From: Pseudomonas versuta | GTDB taxonomy: Bacteria; Pseudomonadota; Gammaproteobacteria; Pseudomonadales; Pseudomonadaceae | DNA: 64,000 nucleotides | Assembly: GCF_001294575.1 (NCBI RefSeq) | Contig: NZ_CP012676.1 | Location: 3,880,001 to 3,944,000, forward strand | Reading direction: 5' to 3' | In this document: positions 25,661-34,352 of the stretch, piece after piece | How positions within the stretch are numbered: position 1 is the first letter of the stretch | Layout of the letters: every line of letters begins with the position of its first letter | Made by a program: the position numbers and the translations under genes | Notes under the pieces: generated by a model | Database searches by the model: none | Told to the model about the DNA's origin: nothing | What the model saw: only the letters and a program-made list of their open reading frames with translations

Positions 25661-27646
25661 ATGTCTCCCCGTCTACGCAGTATCGGTTTCAATAGCCCAC
25701 AGCAGCAACAAGGTGCAATCGGTTTAATGGCCGCTGTCACCCTCGGCGTGGTGCTGCTTTTCATGTTGTTGGTGATCGACAGCGGACGGCTGTACCTGGA
25801 ACAACGCAAGTTGCAACGGGTAGCGGACATGGCCGTGCTGGAAGCGGTCAGCCGGGGAGGGAGTTGTACCAGTGGCACTGCCGTAACCTACGTCAATGAA
25901 AGCGCCACGCGAAACGGCTTCACTCCCGGGGCGGTGCAAAAAATAACACCCACCTGCGGCACCCTTGTGACGGGCAGCGACAGCCTGCGTACCTTCAAAC
26001 TGGACCCCAGCCAAACCAATGCTATCCGCGTTATCGCCACCACCACTGTCCCCACAAGCGTGGCCGGGGGACTATGGAGCTTGTTTGCCAAGGATGGATT
26101 TAATCTTAATACCCAGTTGACGGCGAGTGCGGTAGGCGCTGCCCCTAAGGGGTTGCTGGCTCAACTTACGATTCGAAGTACTGCCGTTACGATAGACTCT
26201 TCAAAGTCTCAGATACTCAATGCGGTATGGGGCGGACTGCTTGGGGGATCGCTCAATCTAAGCGTTGCAGGCTGGCAAGGCCTGGTCGACAGCAAAATAA
26301 ACTTGCTGAGTTATTTGGATCAATTAGCTATCGACTTGAATATTAATGCCGGTAGTTACACAGACGTCCTGAACACCAAAGTACAACTCACAAAACTTAT
26401 CGACACAGCAATCAAAGTACTCACCGCAAATGGCAATACAGCCAATGTTGCAGTAGACGGACTCCTCGGGCTTAAAGCCGCGGTGGGCAGTGTCCAGGTA
26501 AAACTGGCAGACATATTGAAACTGCAGACAGGTACGAACAGCGCAGGGCTGGACACTAATTTGAACGTCTTCCAGTTAGTGGAGGCTTTTGTCCAGCTCG
26601 CCAACATTAACAACGGTGTCGTAGCGACAGTCCCCCTGAACGTCCCGGGTGTGATCAATGGCGTGGTTAAATTAAAAGTCATAGAGCCGCCTCAACTTTC
26701 GGCCATTGGTGACCCGGCAAAAGCCAAGGCTAACCCTACCGATCCTGCATCCAGAATCTACGTGCGTACGGCACAAGTCCGGGCAGGCGTTAGTATCGCT
26801 CTGCCACTTCTTGATACTCCGGCCGTCGAATCAGTTCTCACTAACCTGGTCGGCCCCCTGACCGATACGTTAAATAGTTTACTAAGCCTCAATCTTGCCG
26901 CCACACTTAAATCAGTCCTGTGCGCTGTAGCCTTTCCTTGCAAGCAAACAGACCTCAAAGTTCTGCCTACCGCATCGATCAACGTTATCCTTGAGGTCGC
27001 CAGCGCCAACTCATATGTCACGGACTACTCATGCCCCAGTACGACCACAAAAACCCTGACAGTCGCGAATAACGCAGCTTTGGTAAAGGTCAAATTTGGC
27101 AGTATTGATATGACCAATGCCTTCTCTTCATCGAACGATGTTACCGTCAAACCTTTACCTATTATTGATATTGGCTCGGTCACCTGCTCCGGGCTAATCC
27201 TATTTAAAGTATGTGATCCTAAAACCCGTGTGCCCTTTTATGGTGGCGGAGTGGGACTGATGGTAGACACCAGTATCGGCAGTCTTAGCGCTCCCTATCT
27301 GACTCATACTTACAATCAACCACCCGAAATAAAACAGGACCCGCTTTTTTCCCCGGTATCATCAACAAACCTGGTAGGCAGTCTTAAAACGACACTGCAA
27401 GGTATCCAGTTAGCGGTCTATCAACCCACAGGCACCAGCGCTTTGGGCAGTTTGCTTGTTAATACCGGGAACATACTGAGCGGTTTAATTACAGCCATCA
27501 GTAATATCATCGGTACTTTACTGAGCCCGATTGTCGACCCGCTGCTGAATGGCATCCTTAATTTACTAGGGATAACGATCGACAATGTCGACGTTGGCGC
27601 CAACCTCTCCTGCGGCCAGGGTGGCCGCGCCCAACTGGTGCTTTGA
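25661..27646 (+). CDS. tadG: Tad pilus assembly protein TadG
   Basis: A 661-residue protein with a TadE/G-type N-terminus (QQQQGAIGLMAAVTLGVVLLFMLLVIDSGRLYLEQRKLQRVADMA, a prepilin-like hydrophobic helix at about residues 18-45 without a leader peptide glycine plus E5 pattern of the pilin type). The long periplasmic region is rich in Val/Leu/Asn/Thr, has a few Cys, and ends LLGITIDNVDVGANLSCGQGG. TadG proteins are part of the Flp/Tad pilus machine and probably anchor it in the periplasm. The gene is on the opposite strand from the main tad operon and has its own promoter. Its base composition is visibly more AT-rich than that of its neighbours. GGAG lies upstream of the ATG. Confidence 0.82.
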   Translation: MSPRLRSIGFNSPQQQQGAIGLMAAVTLGVVLLFMLLVIDSGRLYLEQRKLQRVADMAVLEAVSRGGSCTSGTAVTYVNESATRNGFTPGAVQKITPTCGTLVTGSDSLRTFKLDPSQTNAIRVIATTTVPTSVAGGLWSLFAKDGFNLNTQLTASAVGAAPKGLLAQLTIRSTAVTIDSSKSQILNAVWGGLLGGSLNLSVAGWQGLVDSKINLLSYLDQLAIDLNINAGSYTDVLNTKVQLTKLIDTAIKVLTANGNTANVAVDGLLGLKAAVGSVQVKLADILKLQTGTNSAGLDTNLNVFQLVEAFVQLANINNGVVATVPLNVPGVINGVVKLKVIEPPQLSAIGDPAKAKANPTDPASRIYVRTAQVRAGVSIALPLLDTPAVESVLTNLVGPLTDTLNSLLSLNLAATLKSVLCAVAFPCKQTDLKVLPTASINVILEVASANSYVTDYSCPSTTTKTLTVANNAALVKVKFGSIDMTNAFSSSNDVTVKPLPIIDIGSVTCSGLILFKVCDPKTRVPFYGGGVGLMVDTSIGSLSAPYLTHTYNQPPEIKQDPLFSPVSSTNLVGSLKTTLQGIQLAVYQPTGTSALGSLLVNTGNILSGLITAISNIIGTLLSPIVDPLLNGILNLLGITIDNVDVGANLSCGQGGRAQLVL

Positions 27647-27660
27647 CCTGCTTACGACTC

Positions 27661-27751
27661 CTGTAGTCGCTGACGAGGAACGAGGCTGCGAGGGGTTACG
27701 CAGCAGCCTTGTTATCAGGCGGGTCCTGCAGACCCCCGCCAGCAGCTACAG
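27661..27751. repeat. REP-like element between tadG and pprA
   Basis: Bounded by CTGTAGTCGCTG and CAGCTACAG in inverse orientation, with an internal hairpin (AACGAGGCTGC/GCAGCCTTGTT) and a second (GCGGGTC/GACCCCCGC). The outer sequence belongs to the TGTAGTCGCTGmCGAGG REP family also seen at 52779. It sits between convergent genes and likely terminates both. Confidence 0.65.
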
Positions 27752-27763
27752 ATATGCCCGGCG

Positions 27764-30520
27764 TTACTCTTCAACCACCGGCAATTCCACGCAAAACCGG
27801 GCCCCGGGCCCGGTATTGCTCACGCTCAACCGTCCGCCCATGTTGTCGATAATGCCGTAGCTAACCGACAACCCAAGGCCGGTACCAATACCGATGGGCT
27901 TGGTGGTAAAGAACGGTTCGAAGATACGCTCCAGCAACCGCGGGTCGATGCCGTCGCCATTGTCCTGTACCCACAGCCGTACACAGTTGCCGTCTGTTTC
28001 GGCGCTCAGGGTTATCAGGGGCTGGAAGTCGCGATCTGTCTCGCGCTTGCTCAACAAGGCATCACGCGCATTGACCAGCAGGTTGATCAACACTTGCTCC
28101 AACTGGTCTGAATGACCGCGCACCTGCACGCTACACGCCAGCCCCTCGGCGTGGATCTCTACGCCTTTACAACGCAGACCTTCGCCCAGCAGGGCCAAAG
28201 TACCTTCCAGTGCCTGCACCGGGTTGAAGACCTGCTGCTCGATTTCGGAGCGCCGACCGAACACGCGCATATGGTCGACCACTCGCGCAGCGCGCTGGAT
28301 TTGCGAATCGATACGGGTGAGTTTTTCCTTCAGGTAATCAATCTGTACATCGCCGTTACTCAGGCGTTTGAGTACGTTGACGATAGCCATGCGCATCACA
28401 TTCAGCGGCTGGTTGATCTCATGCGCCAGCCCGGTGGCCATTTCGCCAAGCGTGGCCATTTTCGCGCCGTGGGTCAGTTGCTGTTGCGAGCGCCGTACCT
28501 CGGTATTGTCACGACCTACCGCCTGGACTTCGAGCAGTTGGCCCTGAGCGTCAAACACCCCCCGATCAGACCAGACCCACCACGCATGCTCACGGCCAGG
28601 CAGTTGCAGGCTGATTTCAGCCGTACTCACCGGGAACTCCGGGCTCAAGCTGGCAATACGCCGTTCAAACAACTCGCGCTGTTCGGCTGAGAGCCAGTCG
28701 CCCAGGTTGATCCCCGGCAGTAACTCAGGGGCGCACTCCAGATAATTGGCCAGCGGTCGGTTGCCGAAGGTCAGGGTCAAGTCTGGCAAGTAGCGGCAAA
28801 TCATCGCCGGGGAGTCTTCGACCAGAATCCGGTAACGCTCCTCACTGTGTTTAACCCGCTCGGCCGCTTCGGTGGTCTCGGTAATGTCCAGCCACAACCC
28901 TACTGCCTCAACGGGCAGCCCCAGGTCGTCGCGTAATAATTTGGCCTCGTCCAGCAACCAGTGATAGTCGCCAGCGCGGTCACGCAGACGGAAACGGCTG
29001 CGGGTGCTGCCTTCACGCAGCAACTGGCGCGTACGCTCGAAGTACTGCTCGCGGTCATCGGGGTGGATCCTGTCGATCAAGGCCGCCCCTGCACAGTCGT
29101 CCAGGCTCCAGCCCAGCAAAGGTTGCAAGCTGTCGCTGAAAAATGCCGGCAGCAATGCACCTTCGTCGTAGCGCTGCACGTAGATCACGGCAGGTGAACT
29201 GGCGATCAGGTTGTCCAGTCGCGCATGGGCGGCGGCGGCCTGCAGTTGCTGGTTTTTGATGTCGCTGATATCGAGCATGTAACCCACTGTGCGCCGGCTT
29301 GCACCTGTTCCCAGCACCTGGCCCTGAATCCGGTACCACCGGGTCGGTTGCGTATTTTGGGGCTGGTGCAGCCGCGCGCACAGCATCAGCGTTTTGCCAT
29401 GCTCCAGTAACGCATTGAAACCGCTGCTCAGTTCATCCCGATCCACGGGATGAAACAGCGCCAGCCACGCTTCACGGGTCAACGCCGAAGGTTCCAGCTG
29501 CGGCAATAAACTTGCGCTCAATTGCGGCGCCAGCTGCAATTGCCGGGAAGGCTGCAACCACTCCCACCACCCCGTACCCAACAGTTCCTGCAGCGCTTGC
29601 ATGCGCTCCTTTTGTTGTTCGTGTTGCTGCTCACGCAGACGATCCTGCAGCGGCCCGGCCATTGCCGCACAGACCAGCAACCAGTCGCTTTCGCTCATCA
29701 GCGATGGGTGCTGCGTGGCCGGGTAAAAACCCAGCAGCAACCACACGGACTGCCCTTGCTGGTCGCAGTAAGGCACCAGCCAACCGTCGGCATTGCCAAA
29801 CAGACTATTGAGCAAAGGGTTTCGGGTTCTCTCGACATCGGCGTTTATGGATCGGGGCCGTTTGGCATCCACACCATCCAGGACCTCGCCCAGGGTTTGT
29901 CCTGTGGTCCACAGCGCCGGCGCATCAAACCCGTGATACGCGCTGTATAGACGCCAACCCAGTGGCGTACCACTGCGCACGGCCAGTGCCACGCAGGGCA
30001 CACGCCATTGCTGCGCTACACGACACAGCGCCTCATGCATCACCTCAGGCAAGCGGGCGGCGCTGCACTGACGCAACTGTTCACCGATGCTCAGGGCCAG
30101 TTGCGCACATTGCTCGCGGCTGCCGGCTTGCTGGCTGTCGCGTAATAAATCGCCGATATCCAGCAGTTGTAATAACCAGCAGTCAGCCTGCGGCTGTACC
30201 CAGCCACGGGTGTGTAGCACGTTCAGTCCGGGGCCTTGAAAATCCAGATCAAGACAGTGTCCGACCCAGTCCGCCGGTCCCCCTTCCAGCGCCAGCGTGC
30301 TGCCCGACACCAAATAGTCCAGCAGCAGACGCGGTGTAGCGTCACCAGCATCGCGCCCCAGGCCATGGCGCTGCAGGCCGCTAGCATCAATAACCCGCCC
30401 CTGCTGATCGAGCAGCAGTTGCATGCACCCATCGGTGCGTGACTGCAAACCAGAAGATCCGGGCAGCTGCTCGGTGGCCCGCCCCGTCAGGCGCCTAAAG
30501 AGCTTTTCACCCTGGATCAA
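27764..30520 (-). CDS. pprA: PAS-domain sensor histidine kinase PprA
   Basis: A 918-residue soluble-looking histidine kinase. The N-terminal 300 residues form a GAF-like sensor region. Three PAS/PAC segments follow: one around 330-420, one with RIHPDDREQYFERTRQLL, and one starting YRILVEDSPAMICRYLPD. Then come HisKA (MATGLAHEINQPLNVMRMAI, His phosphoacceptor in AHEINQP) and HATPase with N box INLLVNARDAL, DNGDGID, FEPFFTTK and GTGLGLS. No clear membrane segment is present. It matches PprA, partner of PprB in control of the Tad locus. The best start is a TTG that overlaps the tadF stop (TTGA), implying coupling; no strong Shine-Dalgarno is seen and the true start could be further in. Confidence 0.86.
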   Translation of the reverse strand: MIQGEKLFRRLTGRATEQLPGSSGLQSRTDGCMQLLLDQQGRVIDASGLQRHGLGRDAGDATPRLLLDYLVSGSTLALEGGPADWVGHCLDLDFQGPGLNVLHTRGWVQPQADCWLLQLLDIGDLLRDSQQAGSREQCAQLALSIGEQLRQCSAARLPEVMHEALCRVAQQWRVPCVALAVRSGTPLGWRLYSAYHGFDAPALWTTGQTLGEVLDGVDAKRPRSINADVERTRNPLLNSLFGNADGWLVPYCDQQGQSVWLLLGFYPATQHPSLMSESDWLLVCAAMAGPLQDRLREQQHEQQKERMQALQELLGTGWWEWLQPSRQLQLAPQLSASLLPQLEPSALTREAWLALFHPVDRDELSSGFNALLEHGKTLMLCARLHQPQNTQPTRWYRIQGQVLGTGASRRTVGYMLDISDIKNQQLQAAAAHARLDNLIASSPAVIYVQRYDEGALLPAFFSDSLQPLLGWSLDDCAGAALIDRIHPDDREQYFERTRQLLREGSTRSRFRLRDRAGDYHWLLDEAKLLRDDLGLPVEAVGLWLDITETTEAAERVKHSEERYRILVEDSPAMICRYLPDLTLTFGNRPLANYLECAPELLPGINLGDWLSAEQRELFERRIASLSPEFPVSTAEISLQLPGREHAWWVWSDRGVFDAQGQLLEVQAVGRDNTEVRRSQQQLTHGAKMATLGEMATGLAHEINQPLNVMRMAIVNVLKRLSNGDVQIDYLKEKLTRIDSQIQRAARVVDHMRVFGRRSEIEQQVFNPVQALEGTLALLGEGLRCKGVEIHAEGLACSVQVRGHSDQLEQVLINLLVNARDALLSKRETDRDFQPLITLSAETDGNCVRLWVQDNGDGIDPRLLERIFEPFFTTKPIGIGTGLGLSVSYGIIDNMGGRLSVSNTGPGARFCVELPVVEE

Positions 30521-30960
30521 AATTTCATACTCGATTGCGCGGTCAAGGTAGTCGGCAGTTGAGGCACGCTGACAGTGCCCAACGTGAGTACCGGCATAAG
30601 GGTTGCCAACGCAGCGGACGGAAGAGAGACAGTGGCCGTTAGAACACCCGCAACGGGGTCATAAGATGCGGTTTTGACCAGACTTGGGGCCACGGCTGTA
30701 GGTACCCAGCGCAGTTTTTCGTCCAGCACGCCTTTGGCCACTGACTCGACTGCAGTTTTATAGGCCGCCGCCGTAAGCGTCGGATCAACCGCAACACTGC
30801 GCCGCACCGCCTCGGCTGTGGAGTTATTAAATGATTGCACCAGCAACAACGGCAGGCTGTAACTGAGCACGCCATAAAGAACAGCAAAAAAAATCACGAA
30901 CACCAACGCGAATTCAATTGCGGCGGCACCTTTTTGTTTCTTGGGAAGGCCTATTTTCAT
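30517..30960 (-). CDS. tadF: Tad pseudopilin TadF
   Basis: A 147-residue TadE/TadF-type pseudopilin. The N-terminus MKIGLPKKQKGAAAIEFALVF has the processing site KG|AAAIEFAL (Glu at +5), followed by a hydrophobic helix VIFFAVLYGVLSYSLPLLLVQ and a 110-residue periplasmic domain. It would be cut by the prepilin peptidase FppA encoded divergently next to it and contribute to Flp pilus assembly. The ATG at 30960 is preferred over an upstream in-frame start 13 codons earlier because of the pseudopilin leader. The end overlaps the pprA start. Confidence 0.86.
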   Translation of the reverse strand: MKIGLPKKQKGAAAIEFALVFVIFFAVLYGVLSYSLPLLLVQSFNNSTAEAVRRSVAVDPTLTAAAYKTAVESVAKGVLDEKLRWVPTAVAPSLVKTASYDPVAGVLTATVSLPSAALATLMPVLTLGTVSVPQLPTTLTAQSSMKF

Positions 30961-31031
30961 GACTGCGTCCACCCTGACAATCAAAAGTAATATCATCATA
31001 GAATCATCAGTAAAAAAGGGATGTTAATTAC

Positions 31032-31505
31032 GTGATTCACTTATCTGTTGTATTTATTTGGCTCTTTGTTTGCGCCACACAAGACCTTATCCAGCGCCAT
31101 ATTTCCAACATTCTGACCTTCGGCGGGGCGGCACTGGCGCTGCTGTATCTGCTCTGGACCGGTGACACCTGGCTGGGCGCCAGCGCTGAAGAAGGCGGCT
31201 GGGCACTACTGATCGCGTTGCTGTTGACCCTCCCCGGCTACGCCCTGAACAAGCTGGGCGCCGGTGATGTGAAGCTAATGATAGCCTTGGCCCTGGCAAC
31301 CGATCGTCTGACAATTCTGGGCACAGTGATTGGATCCAGTTTGTGTGCAGGGCTGTGGTGGTTAATAGCGTCAAAAATACTGCCTTTGTTGAATCAATGG
31401 TTTAACTCAGATGAATTTAAGGTGAAACGTTCAATGTCAAAAAAGCTTCCTTATGCACCTTTTTTGTTAGCCGGTTTTACCCTGACAACAATGCTACTTG
31501 GATAG
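31032..31505 (+). CDS. fppA: Prepilin peptidase FppA (TadV/CpaA)
   Basis: A 157-residue A24 aspartic prepilin peptidase of the short TadV type. The two catalytic aspartates are Asp18 in CATQDLIQRHISN and the Asp of the GxGD motif LGAGDVKLMIALAL (near residue 80). About four to five membrane segments. It processes Flp, TadF and other pseudopilins at the inner membrane. Starts with GTG after AGGGATG. Divergent from tadF with a 71-bp spacer and 117 bp before pprB, as in the P. aeruginosa locus. Confidence 0.88.
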   Translation: MIHLSVVFIWLFVCATQDLIQRHISNILTFGGAALALLYLLWTGDTWLGASAEEGGWALLIALLLTLPGYALNKLGAGDVKLMIALALATDRLTILGTVIGSSLCAGLWWLIASKILPLLNQWFNSDEFKVKRSMSKKLPYAPFLLAGFTLTTMLLG

Positions 31506-31513
31506 TCAGTTTG

Positions 31514-31528
31514 AAGGATTAATACCTT
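31514..31528 (+). promoter_or_regulatory. Candidate PprB operator upstream of pprB
   Basis: AAGGATTAATACCTT, an imperfect dyad 94 bp before the pprB start, shares ATTAATACYTT with sites before tadG and flp. It would allow autoregulation. Inference from recurrence. Confidence 0.45.
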
Positions 31529-31622
31529 GTACATAGTCGTAAAGTGGGTCTACGTTTAAATCAGTCACGTAAAACGTGTGGACCAAGATGTCCCAGATTG
31601 GTTTACCAGGATGGAGAACCGT

Positions 31623-32414
31623 GTGAATACACACCCCGCCCTTATAAAAATTCTCGTCGTCGATGATCAGCCCTTGATTGTCGAAGAACTCTGCGAGTTT
31701 CTGGAAAGCAGTGGCTACCGTTGCGTGCCTTGCCAGACAAGCCGTGAAGCCATCAGTGCGTTTATTGCCGACCCACTGATAGGTCTAGTGCTGTGCGACT
31801 TGCACATGCCGGACATGAATGGCATTGAACTCACCCAGCATTTGCAAAAAGTTGCCGGTAAGCAGCGGGTCTTTGAAAGCATTTTGCTGACCGGCCGCGC
31901 CGACAAACAGGATGTGATCAAAGCCTTGCGTATCGGTATCGCCGATTACTACCAGAAGCCGGTCGATCTGAACGAACTGCTTGAGGGCATCCAGCGCCAG
32001 GAACAGATCCTGCGCGAACAGCACAAGAGCAACCAACTGGGGCAACTGAACCAGAAGTTGCAATACCTGGCCGAGTCCATTGACGACCTCTATCAGGATA
32101 TGGAATACGCCCGTCGCCCTCCCCAGTCCAGCGCTGAAAACCCGAACAATCCCTCTTCGAACGACAGTACCTGTCCTCAGATCCCGAGCATTTTCAAACA
32201 GCTGTCACCGCGCCAGCTGGACGTCGCCAAACTGGTGAGCAAAGGCCAGACCAACTACCAGATAGCCTGCGATCTGGGCATCACTGAAAACACCGTAAAA
32301 CTCTACGTGTCGCAAGTGCTGCGCCTCACCCACATGAACAATCGCACCCAGCTGGCTCTCGCCCTGTCCCCCAACGCCTCAGTCCAGCATGGCCGGCAAA
32401 CGGCTGGCAGCTAA
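31623..32414 (+). CDS. pprB: NarL/LuxR-type response regulator PprB
   Basis: A 263-residue response regulator. The receiver domain (residues 8-125) has Asp14/Asp15 in LVVDDQPLI, the phosphoacceptor Asp59 in LCDLHMPDMNG, and Lys in YYQKPVD. A linker with coiled-coil character (QLGQLNQKLQYLAESIDDLYQD) joins it to a LuxR-type HTH (LSPRQLDVAKLVSKGQTNYQIACDLGITENTVKLYVSQVL). It is the activator of the Flp/Tad locus in P. aeruginosa, phosphorylated by PprA. The GTG at 31623 is chosen because GGAG lies six bases upstream and MNTHPALIKILVVDD matches the family start; two in-frame codons upstream are less likely. Confidence 0.88.
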   Translation: MNTHPALIKILVVDDQPLIVEELCEFLESSGYRCVPCQTSREAISAFIADPLIGLVLCDLHMPDMNGIELTQHLQKVAGKQRVFESILLTGRADKQDVIKALRIGIADYYQKPVDLNELLEGIQRQEQILREQHKSNQLGQLNQKLQYLAESIDDLYQDMEYARRPPQSSAENPNNPSSNDSTCPQIPSIFKQLSPRQLDVAKLVSKGQTNYQIACDLGITENTVKLYVSQVLRLTHMNNRTQLALALSPNASVQHGRQTAGS

Positions 32415-32475
32415 GCCCCCAACAAGCACGACCCCATCCCCCTACCCTCACACCGGGCGGGAGATGGCGTCACTA

Positions 32476-32742
32476 TCAATCCGACTTGGCTTTGCCGCCC
32501 TCATCCTGCTTGTAGTACTCAGGGATGGGGTGGGTGTAGCTGTCCAGCCAGCGCTGCAGGCTGCGCTCACGCTCCTGGGAAGTGGCCACCTGGTGTATCG
32601 GTGACCGGGCTTGCCCGCTGACCTGAAGCTGCAACCAGTTTTCGGTGTCCTGCTGGGATCTGGACACGGGTCCCGGCTCGATGGCAAAGGCGCCAAACGG
32701 CAGGACGGCTAACAACACACCTACTCGAATATACAAATTCAC
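32476..32742 (-). CDS. DUF3613 exported protein of the Tad locus
   Basis: An 88-residue protein with a signal peptide (MNLYIRVGVLLAVLPFGAFA) and a short mature region containing WLQLQVSGQARSP and RSLQRWLDSYTHPIPEYY, the pattern of the DUF3613 family that sits beside tadD in Pseudomonas. The start is GTG at 32742 because GGAGG lies six bases before it; an in-frame ATG six codons earlier overlaps the tadD stop. It is the last gene of the tad operon. Function unknown; conserved linkage implies a role in pilus assembly. Confidence 0.78.
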   Translation of the reverse strand: MNLYIRVGVLLAVLPFGAFAIEPGPVSRSQQDTENWLQLQVSGQARSPIHQVATSQERERSLQRWLDSYTHPIPEYYKQDEGGKAKSD

Positions 32743-32759
32743 GGCACACCTCCAACGCA

Positions 32760-33452
32760 TTATTTGATCGCAGCCACTTGATTGCTGGCTGTCTTGGCTT
32801 GGGTTTTAAGGGCTTGCGCCCTTGCCTGGGCATCACCCACTTGGGCGGGGGTCAATTCGGCACGACTGGCAAGCTCGGCTGCCTGGCTCCACTGGTCCTG
32901 ATAAATCAGCAAGGTCACCAGATTCAACGCGGCTAGCGAGTCCCCCTGCTTAAGCTCCAGAGAGGTCAAAAACTCAAAGCGCGCTTCGTCCAGCCGTAAT
33001 TGATTGAGATACACCACGCCCAGGTCATTGCGGATTTTTTCATCGGTCGGTGCCATACGTGCAGCCCGTTCCAGATGGGTCGTTGCCAGCGCGTTATCGC
33101 CCCGCCCGGCGGCCAGCTGACCCAGGCCATGTTCACCTTCCGCCGCCAGGCAAGTGCCTAGCAGCCCTTTGTACAAAGGTTCGGCTTCACTGCGGCCCAG
33201 TTGCCGATAGATTCGGGCCTTGCGCAATTGCACCTGCGCGTAGCGCTCCGGCAGACCTTGCAAGTTGGCCAGGCTGGCGTGCAGTTTGCCTTCCTTGGCC
33301 ATGTCGTCAGCCAGGTTCATGGACAGTTCCTGGTCGCTACTCAACTTGGCGCAACTGCTGCCAGTCAGGCCCGCCCATGGCGAATTACCCTGGCCCCCTG
33401 TCGCACAACCGCCCAACATCAGCAACGCACACGCGGCAATGACAGCTTTCAT
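32760..33452 (-). CDS. tadD: Tad lipoprotein TadD (TPR protein)
   Basis: A 230-residue outer-membrane lipoprotein: signal peptide MKAVIAACALLMLGGCATGG with lipobox LGGC, then a run of tetratricopeptide-like helices (residues about 60-215, e.g. ATTHLERAARMAPTDEKIRNDLGVVYL and SLAALNLVTLLIYQDQWSQAAELASRA). TadD acts as a pilotin-like factor for the RcpA secretin. The ATG at 33452 follows AGGAG by seven bases. Its end touches the next gene's alternate start, consistent with a tight operon. Confidence 0.85.
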   Translation of the reverse strand: MKAVIAACALLMLGGCATGGQGNSPWAGLTGSSCAKLSSDQELSMNLADDMAKEGKLHASLANLQGLPERYAQVQLRKARIYRQLGRSEAEPLYKGLLGTCLAAEGEHGLGQLAAGRGDNALATTHLERAARMAPTDEKIRNDLGVVYLNQLRLDEARFEFLTSLELKQGDSLAALNLVTLLIYQDQWSQAAELASRAELTPAQVGDAQARAQALKTQAKTASNQVAAIK

Positions 33453-33466
33453 ATTCATACTCCTGA

Positions 33467-34351
33467 TCACGAGCCAAAGGCCCGTGCAATAGCCATAAAA
33501 CTCGGGCCGGCCAATACAATCATCAGCGCCGGAAACAGAAAGACCATCATCACCACCGACATCTTGGCCGACATTTTCGAGATGTATTCCTCCATTCGCG
33601 TCAGGCGACGGTCATCGAGCAGCTCTTTAAGTGCTTGTAACGATTTCATCGCGCCACCGCCCTGCTGAATCAATTGCTGAAGAATCACGCAGGTGTCATT
33701 GAATTCATCTACATCCAGCAAGGCTGCGGTTTTGCTCAACTCCTGGCTCAACTCCAGTCCAGAGTCCACCCGGACCAGCATCACTCGCAGTTCCCCTGTA
33801 AGTACTGGCAGCAATTGCCGCCCCTCCTGGCTCAGCACCCGCAGCGCCTGCTCGACCGCCATGCCCGACTCAAACAGAATGCGCAGTAAAGGGATGAAGG
33901 TTGAAACCTCTACAGCCACTTCTTGCTGACGTTGTTTCGCCACGTAGGCCAACATCCGCTTGGGAATCAGATACCCCACGGCAAGCGCAAACAGCAGCAC
34001 AATCAGTAGATTCCCCGACCCGGGAAAGAACAGCTCGTGCCCCAGAAAAATCAGCCCGGCAAACGCTACCGGGGTCCCGATCTGGAAGGCGGCAAACAAT
34101 GAACGCTGGCTGGCTGTGCGCCAGCCAACGCGATTGAGCAAGAGCTGGGTTTCACTGTCCATCGAGACCGACCGCTGGCCGAACTTGCTGTTACCCACCG
34201 CCCGCATCCAGAGGCTTAACGTGCCAGGGCCGGTCTTGTCACCTTCCAGGCGCTGCATAACGCGCTGCTGGCTCAGCCGCTCCTGAATCACATGGTTAAT
34301 CAACAGCCCCAGGGCACCCAACAATAAAATCAAACAAATCAGCAAGGCCAT
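33467..34351 (-). CDS. tadC: Tad inner-membrane platform protein TadC
   Basis: A 294-residue type II/IV secretion F-domain protein (T2SSF). Membrane segments: N-terminal MALLICLILLLGALGLLIN, a central pair around GTPVAFAGLIFLGHELFF and GNLLIVLLFALAVGYLI, and the C-terminal MSVVMMVFLFPALMIVLAGP. The F domain includes STFIPLLRILFESGMAVEQALRVL. It forms the inner-membrane platform with TadB around the TadA motor. The ATG at 34351 lies one base after the tadB stop (TGAcATG), so translation is coupled; longer in-frame starts run into tadB. Confidence 0.88.
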   Translation of the reverse strand: MALLICLILLLGALGLLINHVIQERLSQQRVMQRLEGDKTGPGTLSLWMRAVGNSKFGQRSVSMDSETQLLLNRVGWRTASQRSLFAAFQIGTPVAFAGLIFLGHELFFPGSGNLLIVLLFALAVGYLIPKRMLAYVAKQRQQEVAVEVSTFIPLLRILFESGMAVEQALRVLSQEGRQLLPVLTGELRVMLVRVDSGLELSQELSKTAALLDVDEFNDTCVILQQLIQQGGGAMKSLQALKELLDDRRLTRMEEYISKMSAKMSVVMMVFLFPALMIVLAGPSFMAIARAFGS

Positions 34352-34352
34352 G

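Noticed and set aside
26100..27470. Two TTAATACC matches inside tadG
   Set aside because: They lie within the coding sequence of an AT-rich gene, lack the full 11-bp core and flanking dyad, and are expected by chance.
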